Counted from the stretch's first letter, positions 1 through 8,522 are shown. The stretch is 64,000 nt of DNA from Kribbella solani (GCF_014205295.1 NZ_JACHNF010000001.1:6386001-6450000), one strand, 5' to 3'. A program made the numbers and translations. The notes: generated by a model not told the origin, from the letters alone.

Positions 1-1
1 C

Positions 2-937
2 CGCCCGAGCGGCTCGTTCATCTTCGCCGGCCCGTCCGGCGTCGGTAAGACCGAGCTGTCGAAGGTGCTGACCGAGTTCCTGTTCGGCGACCAGAACGCG
101 CTGATCAGCCTGGACATGTCCGAGTACTCGGAGAAGCACACCGCGTCCCGGCTGTTCGGTTCGCCGCCTGGGTACGTGGGCTACGAAGAGGGCGGCCAGC
201 TGACCGAGAAGGTCCGCCGCAAGCCGTTCTCGGTGGTGCTGTTCGACGAGGTCGAGAAGGCCCACCCGGACATCTTCAACTCGTTGCTGCAGATCCTGGA
301 CGAAGGTCGCCTGACCGACGCCCAGGGCCGGGTGGTCGACTTCAAGAACACCGTCATCATCATGACCACCAACCTGGGTACGAAGGACATCGCGAAGGCG
401 GTCTCCCTCGGGTTCGCGCAGGCCAACGACGCCACCGGCTCGTACGAGAAGATGAAGGGCAAGGTGACGGAGGAGCTGAAGCAGCACTTCCGCCCCGAGT
501 TCCTGAACCGGGTCGACGAGATCGTGGTCTTCCACCAGCACAGCAAGGACGACATCGTCAAGATCGTCGACCTGATGCTGGCCCAGGTGGAGGAGCGGCT
601 GAAGGACAAGGACATGGGGATCGAGCTGACCCCGGCGGCGAAGGCACTGGTCGCCGACCGCGGCTTCGACCCGATCCTCGGTGCCCGCCCACTGCGCCGC
701 GCGCTGCAGCGCGACGTGGAGGACGTGCTGGCCGAGAAGATCCTGTTCGGGGAGCTCCGCCCCGGCCAGATCGTGCTCGTCGACGTCGCCCCGGAGGGCA
801 CCACCAACTCCGACGGCCTGACCGAGTACTTCACCTTCACCGGCACCGAGAAGTCCACCACCTCGGACCTGGAACTGACCGACCTGACCACCGGCGGCGG
901 CAACACCGGCGGCACCACCGGCATCCAGGACTCCTAA
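2..937 (+). CDS. clpC: ATP-dependent Clp protease ATP-binding subunit ClpC, C-terminal part
   Basis: Hexameric AAA+ unfoldase that feeds substrates to the ClpP protease in the cytoplasm. The frame is open from the first bases of the window, so the N-domain and the first ATPase ring lie outside. Visible are the second-ring Walker A GPSGVGKT, the ClpC-typical segment SRLFGSPPGYVGYEEGG, Walker B VVLFDEVEKAHP, sensor region TTNLG and the C-terminal D2-small motif GARPLRRALQRDVED. The protein ends in a Gly/Thr-rich tail after residues EYFTFTGTE, as in actinobacterial ClpC. The gene is followed by a strong hairpin and tandem repeats. Identity is very secure; only the start is missing. Confidence 0.97.
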   Translation, partial: RPSGSFIFAGPSGVGKTELSKVLTEFLFGDQNALISLDMSEYSEKHTASRLFGSPPGYVGYEEGGQLTEKVRRKPFSVVLFDEVEKAHPDIFNSLLQILDEGRLTDAQGRVVDFKNTVIIMTTNLGTKDIAKAVSLGFAQANDATGSYEKMKGKVTEELKQHFRPEFLNRVDEIVVFHQHSKDDIVKIVDLMLAQVEERLKDKDMGIELTPAAKALVADRGFDPILGARPLRRALQRDVEDVLAEKILFGELRPGQIVLVDVAPEGTTNSDGLTEYFTFTGTEKSTTSDLELTDLTTGGGNTGGTTGIQDS

Positions 938-952
938 CCCTCCACCCGAACA

Positions 953-986
953 GATCGGCCCGGCACCCCAAGGTGCCGGGCCGATC
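953..986 (+). terminator. Strong terminator hairpin after clpC
   Basis: Perfect 15-bp stem: GATCGGCCCGGCACC (953-967), loop CCAA, GGTGCCGGGCCGATC (972-986). It starts 15 nt after the clpC stop. No long T run follows, as is common in high-GC actinobacterial terminators. Confidence 0.8.
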
Positions 987-1100
987 CACGTTCACCCCCC
1001 ACCGGGTGCCGGGCCGATCCACGTTCACCCCCGCCGGGTGCCGGGCCGATCCACGTTCACCCCCGCCGGGTGCCGGGCCGATCCACGTTCACCCCCGCTT
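972..1100 (+). repeat. Four tandem copies of a 32/33-bp unit built on the terminator right arm
   Basis: Units begin at 972, 1005, 1037 and 1069. Each starts GGTGCCGGGCCGATCCACG and ends in TTCACCCCC followed by a short linker. The first unit supplies the right arm of the clpC terminator hairpin, so the left arm at 953-967 could pair with any of four identical right arms. The units abut without unique spacers, so this is not a CRISPR array. Confidence 0.9.
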
Positions 1101-1128
1101 TCCGGCCGCCGACCGCCCCTCCCCTCCT

Positions 1129-1222
1129 CGCCATTTGAGGGGTGAACCTCTTCGGTTGTCCCTTCACCACCCGCAGGCGGCCCGTGAAGGGACAGTTTCA
1201 GACGTTCACCTCTCAAATGGCG
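1129..1222. repeat. Nested inverted repeat (94 bp, two-tier hairpin)
   Basis: Outer arms of 19 bp (1129-1147 and 1204-1222; core CGCCATTTGAG and CTCAAATGGCG) differ at one position. Inner arms TGTCCCTTCAC (1157-1167) and GTGAAGGGACA (1184-1194) are perfect. The element lies in the 571-bp gap between clpC and the Scy-like gene and has no open frame of its own. It could be a structured RNA, a cruciform or a dispersed repeat. Nothing else coding is seen between 938 and 1508. Confidence 0.75.
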
Positions 1223-1508
1223 GGGTGGGGAAGTGGTACAGGCCGGATCGGTTTTTGGGCGGGTGGTCAGTACTTTGGCGGGGGGTGGGGTATCGCGGGG
1301 ACACGCTGGATTTGCGTGTGGGGCTACTGAATGGTCGTATCGTCCTGCGGAGCGTGATCAGTTTGGTATCGGAGTGGGTTTCGCGGGGCTCCGGTTCGAT
1401 GGGAAAATCTCGCGACTCCTGACGAAGCAGTTACCTACCGCCTGGCTAGCGCGTTGTAACCCTGTGACCACGCTGTTCGGACCCGGACTGTCGGAAAGGG
1501 GGCCGGTG

Positions 1509-3740
1509 ATGGAATCATCTCGTCGCATGGACGCTCCGCGTCTGCCGCTGACCCAGGAACCGGTCGCCGACACCGGTTCCTTTGGCGTGCGGCAGGCGGG
1601 CGGGGTACTGGAGCGGGCGCAGCGGATCGCCGACACGTTGCGCGAACAGGCCGAGCTGGAGAACGATGCCGCCCGGGACGAGGCGAGCCGGCTCCGGGCC
1701 GCGAACGAGCGGCTGAAGGCCGAGGCCGAGAGTGCGGCGCGTAAACAGCGCGCGGATGCGATGGCGGCCGCGCAACGGGTGCTGAGCGACGCTGAGCGGG
1801 CCGCTGAGCAGCTCCGGACCGAGTCCACGGCCGATGCCGAGCAGGTCCGCTCCGAAGCCGCCCAAGCCGCCGCCGAGCTCCGCGCGACGGTCGCCGCCGA
1901 AGTAGCCAAACTACGCGCCGACGCCGAAGCAGCAGCCGACCACCTGAAGTCCGAAAGCGAGAGCACCGCGGAGCGGGTGCGCGCGGAGAGTGTCGCGGCC
2001 GCCGAGCAGCTGAAGCAAGACAGCGAGGCTGAGGCTGAGCGGGTCCGCAGCGAAAGCGTCGCCGCCGCCGAGCAGTTGAAAGCGAACAGCGAGCGTGCCG
2101 CCGCCGAGCTGAAGGCAGAGAGCGAGCATGCCGCGCAGCGGCTGAAGCAGGAGAGTGAGGCTGACGCTGAGCGGGTGCGCGCCGAGAGTGTGGCCGCTGC
2201 GGAGCAGTTGAAGGTGGAGAGCGAGCGCGCTGCCGCGGAGCTGAAGGCGGACAGTGAGAGCACCGCGGAGCGGGTGCGGGCTGAGAGTGTGGCCGCGGCC
2301 GAGCAGTTGAAGGTGGATAGTGAGCGGGCTGCCGCGGAGTTGAAGGCGGCTAGTGAAGGGGCTGCTGAGCGGGTTCGGGTTGAGTCTGAGGCGGCGGCTG
2401 GGCGGCGGGTGGTGGGGGCTGAGGGGGAGGCGGCTCGAGTCAAGGAAGAGGCTGCTGGGCTGCTGGAGGAAGCTCGGTTGGCTCGGGAGTCGGCGCAGGC
2501 GGCGGTGGAGCGGGCCGGTAAGGAAGCTCAGCAACTGGTCGCGGACGCGGGGGAGCAGGCGGCGCTCGTCTCGCAGGCGGCGGTACGTAACGAGGCGGAC
2601 GTGATCGCCCGGGCCGAAGCCGAGGCGAGTGAGCTGCGGTCCGCCGTCGAGCGTGAGGTGGAGGCGGCGCGGGAGAAGTCCCGGGTGGAGATCGCCGAAG
2701 CACATGCCGAGATCGAGCGGCTGCGCGGCGAGAACCGGACCGAGCTGGAGCGCCGCACCGCGGAGCTGGAAGAGACCGAGCGCGCCAAACTGGCCTCGAT
2801 CTCGCTGGAGATCGAGAAGCTGCGGACCGAGGCCGTCGCCGGGCTCGCCGCGGACAAGGCCGAGGCGGAAGCCGGCAACGAGCGCCTGATGGCCGACGCC
2901 CGCGCCCAGGCCAAACTGGTGGTGGACTCGATCGAGGCGGATCGCCGGTCCGCGGCCGCCGAGGCGCAACGCATCCTCGAGGACGCGAACAAGGCGGCCG
3001 AAGTGGCGCTCGCCGAGGCCGAGAAGCAGACGCGGTGGAGCAAGAAGACGGTCGACGACCTGGTCGGCGCGGCCGAGTCGGAGGCGCAGTCGATCCGCGA
3101 CCAGGCCGCCGCCGACGCGGCCGAGCTGCTCCGGAGCAAGCGCGCGCATCTGCGCCGCGTCGTCGGCCGCTCGACCAGCCGGCTCAAGCAGACCCAGGAA
3201 ACGATCGCCCGGGAGAACGCGGAGCTGACCCAGCTCGCCGAGACGACGCTGTACTCGGCCGGCGAGCAGGCGGAGTCGACGATCGCCGCGGCGAAGCAGG
3301 AGGCCGAGAAGGTCACCGCTCAGGCACAGGCGCGGGCCGACCGCTTGAAGAACACCGCGAGCCAGGACGCGAGCGAGATCATCGAGCGGGCGAACCGGCG
3401 CGAGGCCGAAGCGCAGCAGAGTACGCAGGTGCTGCGTGAACGTGCCGCGAACGACCTGGCCGAGTCGCAGCGCCAGGCGCACGAACTGATCCGCAAGTCC
3501 CGGTCCGAGGCGCAGCAGATCGAGGCGCAGGCCCGGGAGCACGCCGATACGCTGCGGGCCCAGGCCCGGAAACTTCTCGCCGACGCCGAGGCGAGGGTCG
3601 CCGCGCTGAACCAGCGCCGCGACGAGATCACCAAGGAGCTCACCCAGCTTTCGGGTGTGATCGAGGCACTCGCTGTACCGGGGTTCCGCCCAGGTGGTGG
3701 AATGTCCTCCAGTGAGGGTTCCACGGGGGAATCAGGATGA
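1509..3740 (+). CDS. Scy-like long coiled-coil protein (polar growth scaffold)
   Basis: 743-residue, almost wholly helical Ala/Glu/Arg-rich protein resembling Scy, the Streptomyces cytoskeletal scaffold that organises hyphal tip growth with DivIVA and FilP. Residues 99-296 form 18 uninterrupted 11-residue (hendecad) units such as AERVRAESVAA, AEQLKVESERA and AAELKADSEST; further coiled coil follows to about residue 710. The C-terminus is Gly/Ser-rich. The ATG at 1509 follows GGAAAGGGGG; a GTG at 1506 is an alternative. The frame is open further upstream, but that stretch is low-GC and not protein-like. A second coiled-coil gene follows 72 bp downstream, matching the scy-filP pairing. The Scy assignment rests on architecture and context, not on alignment. 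Confidence 0.8.
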   Translation: MESSRRMDAPRLPLTQEPVADTGSFGVRQAGGVLERAQRIADTLREQAELENDAARDEASRLRAANERLKAEAESAARKQRADAMAAAQRVLSDAERAAEQLRTESTADAEQVRSEAAQAAAELRATVAAEVAKLRADAEAAADHLKSESESTAERVRAESVAAAEQLKQDSEAEAERVRSESVAAAEQLKANSERAAAELKAESEHAAQRLKQESEADAERVRAESVAAAEQLKVESERAAAELKADSESTAERVRAESVAAAEQLKVDSERAAAELKAASEGAAERVRVESEAAAGRRVVGAEGEAARVKEEAAGLLEEARLARESAQAAVERAGKEAQQLVADAGEQAALVSQAAVRNEADVIARAEAEASELRSAVEREVEAAREKSRVEIAEAHAEIERLRGENRTELERRTAELEETERAKLASISLEIEKLRTEAVAGLAADKAEAEAGNERLMADARAQAKLVVDSIEADRRSAAAEAQRILEDANKAAEVALAEAEKQTRWSKKTVDDLVGAAESEAQSIRDQAAADAAELLRSKRAHLRRVVGRSTSRLKQTQETIARENAELTQLAETTLYSAGEQAESTIAAAKQEAEKVTAQAQARADRLKNTASQDASEIIERANRREAEAQQSTQVLRERAANDLAESQRQAHELIRKSRSEAQQIEAQAREHADTLRAQARKLLADAEARVAALNQRRDEITKELTQLSGVIEALAVPGFRPGGGMSSSEGSTGESG
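1803..2396 (+). repeat. 18 tandem 33-bp units encoding hendecad coiled coil
   Basis: Each unit encodes 11 residues beginning Ala-x-x-(Leu/Val)-(Lys/Arg). Several adjacent units are nearly identical at DNA level, including four copies of AERVRAESVAA (one with S for A), which implies expansion by unequal exchange. Confidence 0.85.
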
Positions 3741-3812
3741 GGACGTGACAGCCAGATCCTCGTCAGTGACAATGTGTGATCCACCCACCATCGAAGTGAG
3801 CATCGGAAAAAC

Positions 3813-4766
3813 ATGAGCAGTGAAAGCCCAACCCCGTTCCGTACCGTTCTGCGTGGCTACGAGCCTGCCCAGGTGGATCAGCACATCCGTGAGCTGACCA
3901 CCTCCCTGACCGCTCTGCAGCAGCAGTCGGAGCAGCTGCAGCGGCACGTCCAGGAGCTGCAGTCCCGCACGGACGCGGCGGAGGCCGCAGTCATCTCCGC
4001 CCAGGAGGACTCCAAGGACCGCGCGCCGACCTTCACCGAGTTCGGTGAGCGGGTCGCGAAGATCCTGTCGCTGGCCGACGACGAGGCCCGCGACCTGGTG
4101 ACCCGTGCGCGGACCGACGCGGAGGCGATCGTCGCCGACGGCGAGTCGCACGCGAAGAAGGTCCGCAAGGAGGCCGAGCAGTACTCGCTGGACTGGAAGA
4201 GCGAGGTCGACGCCGAGGCCGCCCGGATCCTGGAAGAGGCCCGGACCCAGGCCGACGACATGCGTGACGAGGCCGAGCGCGACGCCACCGCGCGCCGCAG
4301 CGAGGCCCAGGCGCTGTACGAGCAGGAGCGGGCCAAGTCCGCTCAGGCAGCGGCTGCCTTCGAGACCACCCTGGCCGAGCGCCGGGGCAAGGTCGAGCAG
4401 GAGTTCGCGGCCCGGACCGCGCTGGCCGAGCAGCAGCTGGCGGCCGTCACCGACCGCGCCGCGCAGGTGCAGCGCGAGGCCGACCGGTCCCGTTCCGAGG
4501 CCGAGCGGCTGTCCCAGCAGCAGCTGGCCGACGCGAACCGGCAGGCCCAGGAGATCGTCGCGGCCGCGAAGGACAAGGCCGAGCGGATTCGCGCCGAGTC
4601 CGAGCGTGAGCTGGCCGCGGCGACGCAGCGCCGGGACAGCATCAACGCGCAGCTGACCAACGTCCGCCAGATGCTGGCGACGTTGTCCGGCGGCAGCCCG
4701 GCGATGTCGCTCGACCTGCTGGCCGAGGACGACGAAGGCGCCACCTCCGGCAGCAAGAAGAACTGA
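3813..4766 (+). CDS. FilP/DivIVA-like coiled-coil protein
   Basis: 317-residue coiled-coil protein. The N-terminus (PTPFRTVLRGYEPAQVDQHI, residues 5-24) is the DivIVA-type membrane-targeting motif. The remainder is a continuous Ala/Glu/Arg helix with heptad and hendecad character up to about residue 290, then a short Asp/Glu/Ser tail. Size and neighbourhood match FilP-type intermediate-filament-like proteins of Streptomyces, which interact with DivIVA and Scy behind the growing tip. The ATG at 3813 has only a weak upstream purine stretch (GGAAAA). The gene ends at a strong bidirectional terminator facing mutY. Confidence 0.82.
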   Translation: MSSESPTPFRTVLRGYEPAQVDQHIRELTTSLTALQQQSEQLQRHVQELQSRTDAAEAAVISAQEDSKDRAPTFTEFGERVAKILSLADDEARDLVTRARTDAEAIVADGESHAKKVRKEAEQYSLDWKSEVDAEAARILEEARTQADDMRDEAERDATARRSEAQALYEQERAKSAQAAAAFETTLAERRGKVEQEFAARTALAEQQLAAVTDRAAQVQREADRSRSEAERLSQQQLADANRQAQEIVAAAKDKAERIRAESERELAAATQRRDSINAQLTNVRQMLATLSGGSPAMSLDLLAEDDEGATSGSKKN

Positions 4767-4775
4767 AGCACCAGT

Positions 4776-4810
4776 AAGAAGCCGGCTCGAGCCTCTCGAG
4801 CCGGCTTCTT
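4776..4810. terminator. Bidirectional terminator between filP-like gene and mutY
   Basis: Perfect 16-bp stem AAGAAGCCGGCTCGAG (4776-4791), loop CCT, CTCGAGCCGGCTTCTT (4795-4810). It sits between convergent genes. Confidence 0.92.
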
Positions 4811-4813
4811 GGT

Positions 4814-5704
4814 TCAGGTGGGCAACCGGTAGCTGTTGCCGGCGAGTGGTTCGACGAGGCCGTCGGCGACCAGGCCGTCGAGGGCACGTTCGCGCTGGAC
4901 TGCGTCTGGCCAGCACGCATCCAGGGCTGATTTGGGTACGGACGTGTCGGCGGCGCGCAGTACGGCGAGCAAACGCCCGCGCGCCTGACGGTCCGTACCT
5001 TCGTACGTCTGCCCGCGCCGCGGCGGTCCGTCGTACGGCGGGCTGCCCGCGAGGACCCAGGCACATTGCGAGCGGATCGGGCACTCGGCACAGTGCGGCG
5101 TACGCGCCGTGCACACCAACGCGCCGAGTTCCATCGAGGCGACGGCCCAGCGGGCGGCGGTGGGTTCGTCGGCCGGCAGCGCACTGACGGCGAGCCGCTG
5201 ATCGGCCGCGGTGGGGGAGATGGCCGGCTGCGCGACGCCGGTCAGCGCACGAGCGAGTACGCGGCGGACGTTGGTGTCGACGACCGCGTGCCGCTGCCCG
5301 AACGCGAATGACGCGATCGCCGCGGCCGTGTACGTGCCGACTCCTGGCAGCGCGAGCAGTTCGGCGTGGTCGTCCGGTACGTCGCCGCCGTGCCGCTCCA
5401 CGATCGCCTGAGCGGCCGCGTGCAGCCGGAGGGCGCGCCGGGGGTACCCGAGCCGGTCCCAGGCCCGCACGGCCTCACCAGGCGCCGCTGCGGCCAGGTC
5501 CACCGGCTTCGGCCACCGCTCCAGCCACTTCTGGTACGCCGGCAGCACCCGGTTGACCGGAGTCTGCTGCAGCATGAACTCACTGACCATCACCGCCCAC
5601 GGGGTCGCATCAGGCTCCCGCCAGGGCAGCACCCGCGCGTTGGCGTCGTACCAGCGCAGTACCGCGTCGTGAATGGGCAACGGCGAGCCTGAGTGGTCTT
5701 GCAC
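4814..5704 (-). CDS. mutY: A/G-specific adenine DNA glycosylase MutY
   Basis: Removes adenine mispaired with 8-oxoguanine or guanine during base-excision repair. The 296-residue protein shows the catalytic Glu in SEFMLQQT (E42), the helix-hairpin-helix LPGVGTYT (119-126) with Tyr where endonuclease III has Lys, the catalytic Asp in VVDTNV (D143) and a 4Fe-4S ligand set C-x6-C-x2-C-x5-C (C198, C205, C208, C214). The C-terminal MutT-like domain of longer MutY proteins is mostly absent. The GTG at 5704 is preferred because TAATAT ends 7 nt upstream, giving a leaderless message; the longer frame to 5758 would overlap the divergent gene. Confidence 0.94.
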   Translation of the reverse strand: MQDHSGSPLPIHDAVLRWYDANARVLPWREPDATPWAVMVSEFMLQQTPVNRVLPAYQKWLERWPKPVDLAAAAPGEAVRAWDRLGYPRRALRLHAAAQAIVERHGGDVPDDHAELLALPGVGTYTAAAIASFAFGQRHAVVDTNVRRVLARALTGVAQPAISPTAADQRLAVSALPADEPTAARWAVASMELGALVCTARTPHCAECPIRSQCAWVLAGSPPYDGPPRRGQTYEGTDRQARGRLLAVLRAADTSVPKSALDACWPDAVQRERALDGLVADGLVEPLAGNSYRLPT

Positions 5705-5711
5705 GCAGCCG

Positions 5712-5721
5712 ATATTAGAGT
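5712..5721. promoter_or_regulatory. Overlapping divergent -10 boxes (mutY and 5729 gene)
   Basis: On the minus strand TAATAT (5717-5712) lies 7 nt before the mutY GTG; on the plus strand TAGAGT (5716-5721) lies 7 nt before the ATG at 5729. The two hexamers overlap, so transcription of one gene should exclude the other. No good -35 hexamer is visible for either. Confidence 0.5.
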
Positions 5722-5728
5722 GCGCTCC

Positions 5729-6454
5729 ATGAGCAGCCTGCTCCGTCCGGTCGGGCACCTGCCCGCCAGCGTGTACTGGTTCCGCCGGGGACTGGTGCTC
5801 GCGGTAGCTGTCGTGCTGATCATTCTGCTCTCCCGGCTGTTCTCCGGTGGCGGCAGCGACGCGCAGAACACGGCCGCGTCCAACCCGAACCCGAACTCGA
5901 CCGGCGCCCCGCCGGCCGCCGCGCCCAGCACTGGGCCGACGCCCAGCGCCGGGGCGACCCGGACGCCGACACCCAAGCCGTCGTCCGAGCAGAGCTCCGG
6001 CTCGACCAAGGAGCCGAGTGCCGGGACGAGCTCAGCGGCCACGACGAAGGCGACCACGCCGCCCACCGACCTGCCGTGCAAGGGCGCCGACGTCCGGATC
6101 ACCGCGCTGCCCGCGAACCGGAAGATCGTCTCCGGCTCGATGCTGAACTTCGTCGTCCAGCTGGCGCCGACCGGCGACGGTTGCAAGGCGACCGTGAACG
6201 CCGACCAGCTGACCATCACGGTGATGTCCGGCAACGACCTGATCTGGTCCACCACCCAGTGCGCCAAGACCGTCCAGACCGCCACCCTGGTAGTTGCCAA
6301 GGGCAAGCAGGCGGCGGTGACGGTGCCTTGGGACGGACATCGGTCCGGGCCGGGCTGTCTGCCGGGGCAGCCGGTCGCCAAGCCCGGTACCTATGTCGTC
6401 AAGGCCGAGTACGACGGCAAACAGTCCGGCGCACAGGCCTTCCAGGTGGTTTAG
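5729..6454 (+). CDS. Membrane-anchored exported protein of unknown function
   Basis: 241 residues: short cytoplasmic N-terminus, one transmembrane segment (about 20-38, LVLAVAVVLIILLSRLF), a Pro/Thr/Ser/Ala-rich linker (about 45-115) and a C-terminal extracytoplasmic beta-type domain (about 118-241) with four Cys. The end of that domain (GTYVVKAEYDG) resembles BsuPI-like sandwich folds, which is only a tentative link. A membrane protein of this layout sits beside disA and mutY in Mycobacterium (Rv3587c region, from memory), so it is probably a conserved neighbour. Its stop overlaps the stop of the convergent MFS gene. Confidence 0.75.
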   Translation: MSSLLRPVGHLPASVYWFRRGLVLAVAVVLIILLSRLFSGGGSDAQNTAASNPNPNSTGAPPAAAPSTGPTPSAGATRTPTPKPSSEQSSGSTKEPSAGTSSAATTKATTPPTDLPCKGADVRITALPANRKIVSGSMLNFVVQLAPTGDGCKATVNADQLTITVMSGNDLIWSTTQCAKTVQTATLVVAKGKQAAVTVPWDGHRSGPGCLPGQPVAKPGTYVVKAEYDGKQSGAQAFQVV

Positions 6455-7968
6455 GCAGCCTCAGCTGGTTGGGCGTTGTCCTGCGGCTGCTTCCGCAGGT
6501 ACGACGGCGCAGTGAACAGTAGTGCGGCGACCAGTCCGATTAGCAGCACCAGCGCCGGCAGTATCAGTGCCTGCGCCATCGAGTCACTGAACCCCTGACG
6601 CACCACCTCCGGCAGCTTGCCCCCAGCGAACCCTTCGGCGCTAGCAGGAGCACCACCCGGCCGTACCGGCAGGTTGTGTGCCAGCCGCGACTCCATCAGT
6701 ACGGCGATGCTCGCACTGCCCAGTACCGCACCGACCTGTCGCGTGGTGTTGTAGACGCCCGCACCGGCGCCGGCCTGGTGCAGCGGAAGGTTCCGCGTGG
6801 CAGTAGTACCGAGCGGTGCCCACATGAAGCCGTTCGCGACACCCAGCAGGGCGATCGGCAGCAGCAGCTGCCAGATCGGTACGTCCGGCTCGATCACCTG
6901 ACTCATCCAGAACATCGACACCGCGCAGCACAGCAAACCGAACCCGGCGATGAAGCGTGGCGCCGCTCGGTCGACCAGCCGGCCGACGAAGGGCGCCAGC
7001 GCGCCGGAGATGACCGCCATCGGTACGAGGAGCAGGGCCGACTTCGTCGGGGACAGTCCGCGTACGGCCTGGGCGTACAGCATCAAGGGGAACGCCATCG
7101 CGGTGATCGCGAACCCGACGGTGGTGATCGCGACGTTGGCGAGGGAGAAGTTCCGGTCCTTGAACAGTCCGAGCGGCAGCAATGGTTCACCGCGGTTGCG
7201 CGACTGCCAGATCACGAACGCGGCGAGTACGACCACGCCCGCGATGATCAGCGACCAGACCGAGATCGGCCCGGTGATCTTGCCCCAGTTGTACTTCTGT
7301 CCTTCCTGGATGCCGAACACCAGCAGGAACAGCCCGGCCGCGCTCAGTACGACCCCGATCAGGTCGAACTTGTGCTCGTGCGTCGGCAGGTCCGGTACCA
7401 GGCGGACCGCCAGGACGAAGCCGATCACGCCGACCGGCGCGTTGATGAAGAAGATCCACTGCCAGCCGAGCCCGTCGACCAGTACGCCCCCGAGGATCGG
7501 GCCGACCAGTGTCGCCACGCCGGCGGTCGCGCCCCACAGGCTCATCGCCCGGCCGCGCTGGTTCGGCGGGAAGATCCGGGTGATCACCGCCATCGTCTGC
7601 GGCGTCATCATCGACGCGCCGAGACCCTGGAAGACCCGGGCCACGATCAGCAGCTCGATGGTGTGCGTCAGTCCGCACCAGATCGAGGCCAGCGTGAACA
7701 GGGCCAGTCCGGCCAGGTACAGCTTCTTCGGGCCGATCCGGTCGCCGAGCCGGCCGGTGATCAGCAGCGGCACCGCGTACGCGAGCAGGTACGCGCTGGT
7801 CACCCAGACCACGGTGCCGACGTCCGACCCGAGGTCCTCGAGGATCGCCGGGGTGGCGACCGAGACGATGGTCGAGTCGACCAGGATCATGAAGAAGCCG
7901 AGTACCAGCGCCCACAGCGCCGGCCACGGCCGAACCTCCGGCCTCACTGCTTCTCGCGAGGTTGCCAT
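6451..7968 (-). CDS. MFS drug efflux transporter, DHA2 (EmrB/QacA) family
   Basis: 505-residue inner-membrane proton antiporter with about 14 hydrophobic segments. It carries the DHA2 motif DSTIVSVATPAI in the first helix, motif A GRLGDRIGPKKLY after helix 2 and motif C-like GATAGVATLVGPILGG. The ATG at 7968 has AAGGA six bases upstream; a GTG at 7947 forming GTGA with the upstream PadR stop is an alternative start. Overlap with the padR-like gene indicates one transcript, so the pump is probably repressed by that regulator until a toxic ligand appears. The substrate cannot be inferred. Confidence 0.93.
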   Translation of the reverse strand: MATSREAVRPEVRPWPALWALVLGFFMILVDSTIVSVATPAILEDLGSDVGTVVWVTSAYLLAYAVPLLITGRLGDRIGPKKLYLAGLALFTLASIWCGLTHTIELLIVARVFQGLGASMMTPQTMAVITRIFPPNQRGRAMSLWGATAGVATLVGPILGGVLVDGLGWQWIFFINAPVGVIGFVLAVRLVPDLPTHEHKFDLIGVVLSAAGLFLLVFGIQEGQKYNWGKITGPISVWSLIIAGVVVLAAFVIWQSRNRGEPLLPLGLFKDRNFSLANVAITTVGFAITAMAFPLMLYAQAVRGLSPTKSALLLVPMAVISGALAPFVGRLVDRAAPRFIAGFGLLCCAVSMFWMSQVIEPDVPIWQLLLPIALLGVANGFMWAPLGTTATRNLPLHQAGAGAGVYNTTRQVGAVLGSASIAVLMESRLAHNLPVRPGGAPASAEGFAGGKLPEVVRQGFSDSMAQALILPALVLLIGLVAALLFTAPSYLRKQPQDNAQPAEAA

Positions 7969-8516
7969 GCCAAGTCCTTGCTCTCGATACGTTCGATGGT
8001 GGTGGCCAGCCAGTCGCGCTCCGCGGCGAGCTGGTGGCGCATGAACAGCCCGCCGATCAGGTACACCTCCGGCACGTCGACCTCGGTGGCCTTTCCGAGC
8101 GTGGCGTCCACGTCGGCCAGCAGGGTGTCCAGATCGTCCACCCGGCTCCGCAGCCGCAGGACGGCGTCGTCCGCCTTCAGGTTGTGTGCCTCACTCAGCA
8201 GCACCGGAAACGTCGGGTACTCGTAGGCGTAGTTCTCCAGCCCGCGCTCGACCCGGCGGATCAGCGCGTCCGAGCCGGCCGGAGTGATCTCGTACGTGGT
8301 GCGCTCGGGGCGGTTGCCCGCGCGTTCGGTACCGGTGGCGCGGACGTACTCCTGCCCGGCGAGCCGCTCGACCGTGTGGTAGAGCGAGCCGGGCCGGACC
8401 TTGACGATCCGGTCGTTCTTCCGGGTGATCAGCAGCTGGTACATCTCGTAGGCGTGCATCGGCTTCTCTTCGAGCAGCGCCAGCACCGAGATCGCCAGCG
8501 GCGTCAGCTCCGCCAT
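7944..8516 (-). CDS. PadR family transcriptional regulator
   Basis: 190-residue repressor with an N-terminal winged helix (about 5-75: LTPLAISVLALLEEKPMHAY, then GSLYHTVERLAGQEYVR) and a C-terminal helical dimerisation region (about 95-180, PadR-C type). PadR proteins commonly repress an adjacent pump gene and are released by phenolic or drug ligands. The MFS gene starts inside its 3' end. The ATG at 8516 has GGAGG five bases upstream. Its own promoter region holds ATGTTCCACAT, a compact version of the PadR ATGT/ACAT half-sites. Confidence 0.92.
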   Translation of the reverse strand: MAELTPLAISVLALLEEKPMHAYEMYQLLITRKNDRIVKVRPGSLYHTVERLAGQEYVRATGTERAGNRPERTTYEITPAGSDALIRRVERGLENYAYEYPTFPVLLSEAHNLKADDAVLRLRSRVDDLDTLLADVDATLGKATEVDVPEVYLIGGLFMRHQLAAERDWLATTIERIESKDLAWQPREKQ

Positions 8517-8522
8517 GATCCT

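Noticed and set aside
972..1100. CRISPR array
   Set aside because: Repeats abut with only short near-identical linkers and no unique spacers; no cas genes are nearby.
1233..1508. Earlier start for the Scy-like gene
   Set aside because: The 92 upstream codons have lower GC bias, no helical pattern and no ribosome site; ATG 1509 follows GGAAAGGGGG.
1233..1508. Cyclic-di-AMP riboswitch upstream of the Scy-like gene
   Set aside because: The typical conserved core and pseudoknot elements could not be traced; only generic GTTAC/GTAAC pairs are seen.
6676..8226. A 516-codon open frame opposite the MFS/PadR pair
   Set aside because: It is the antisense shadow of codons with G/C third bases; the minus-strand genes have clear motifs.
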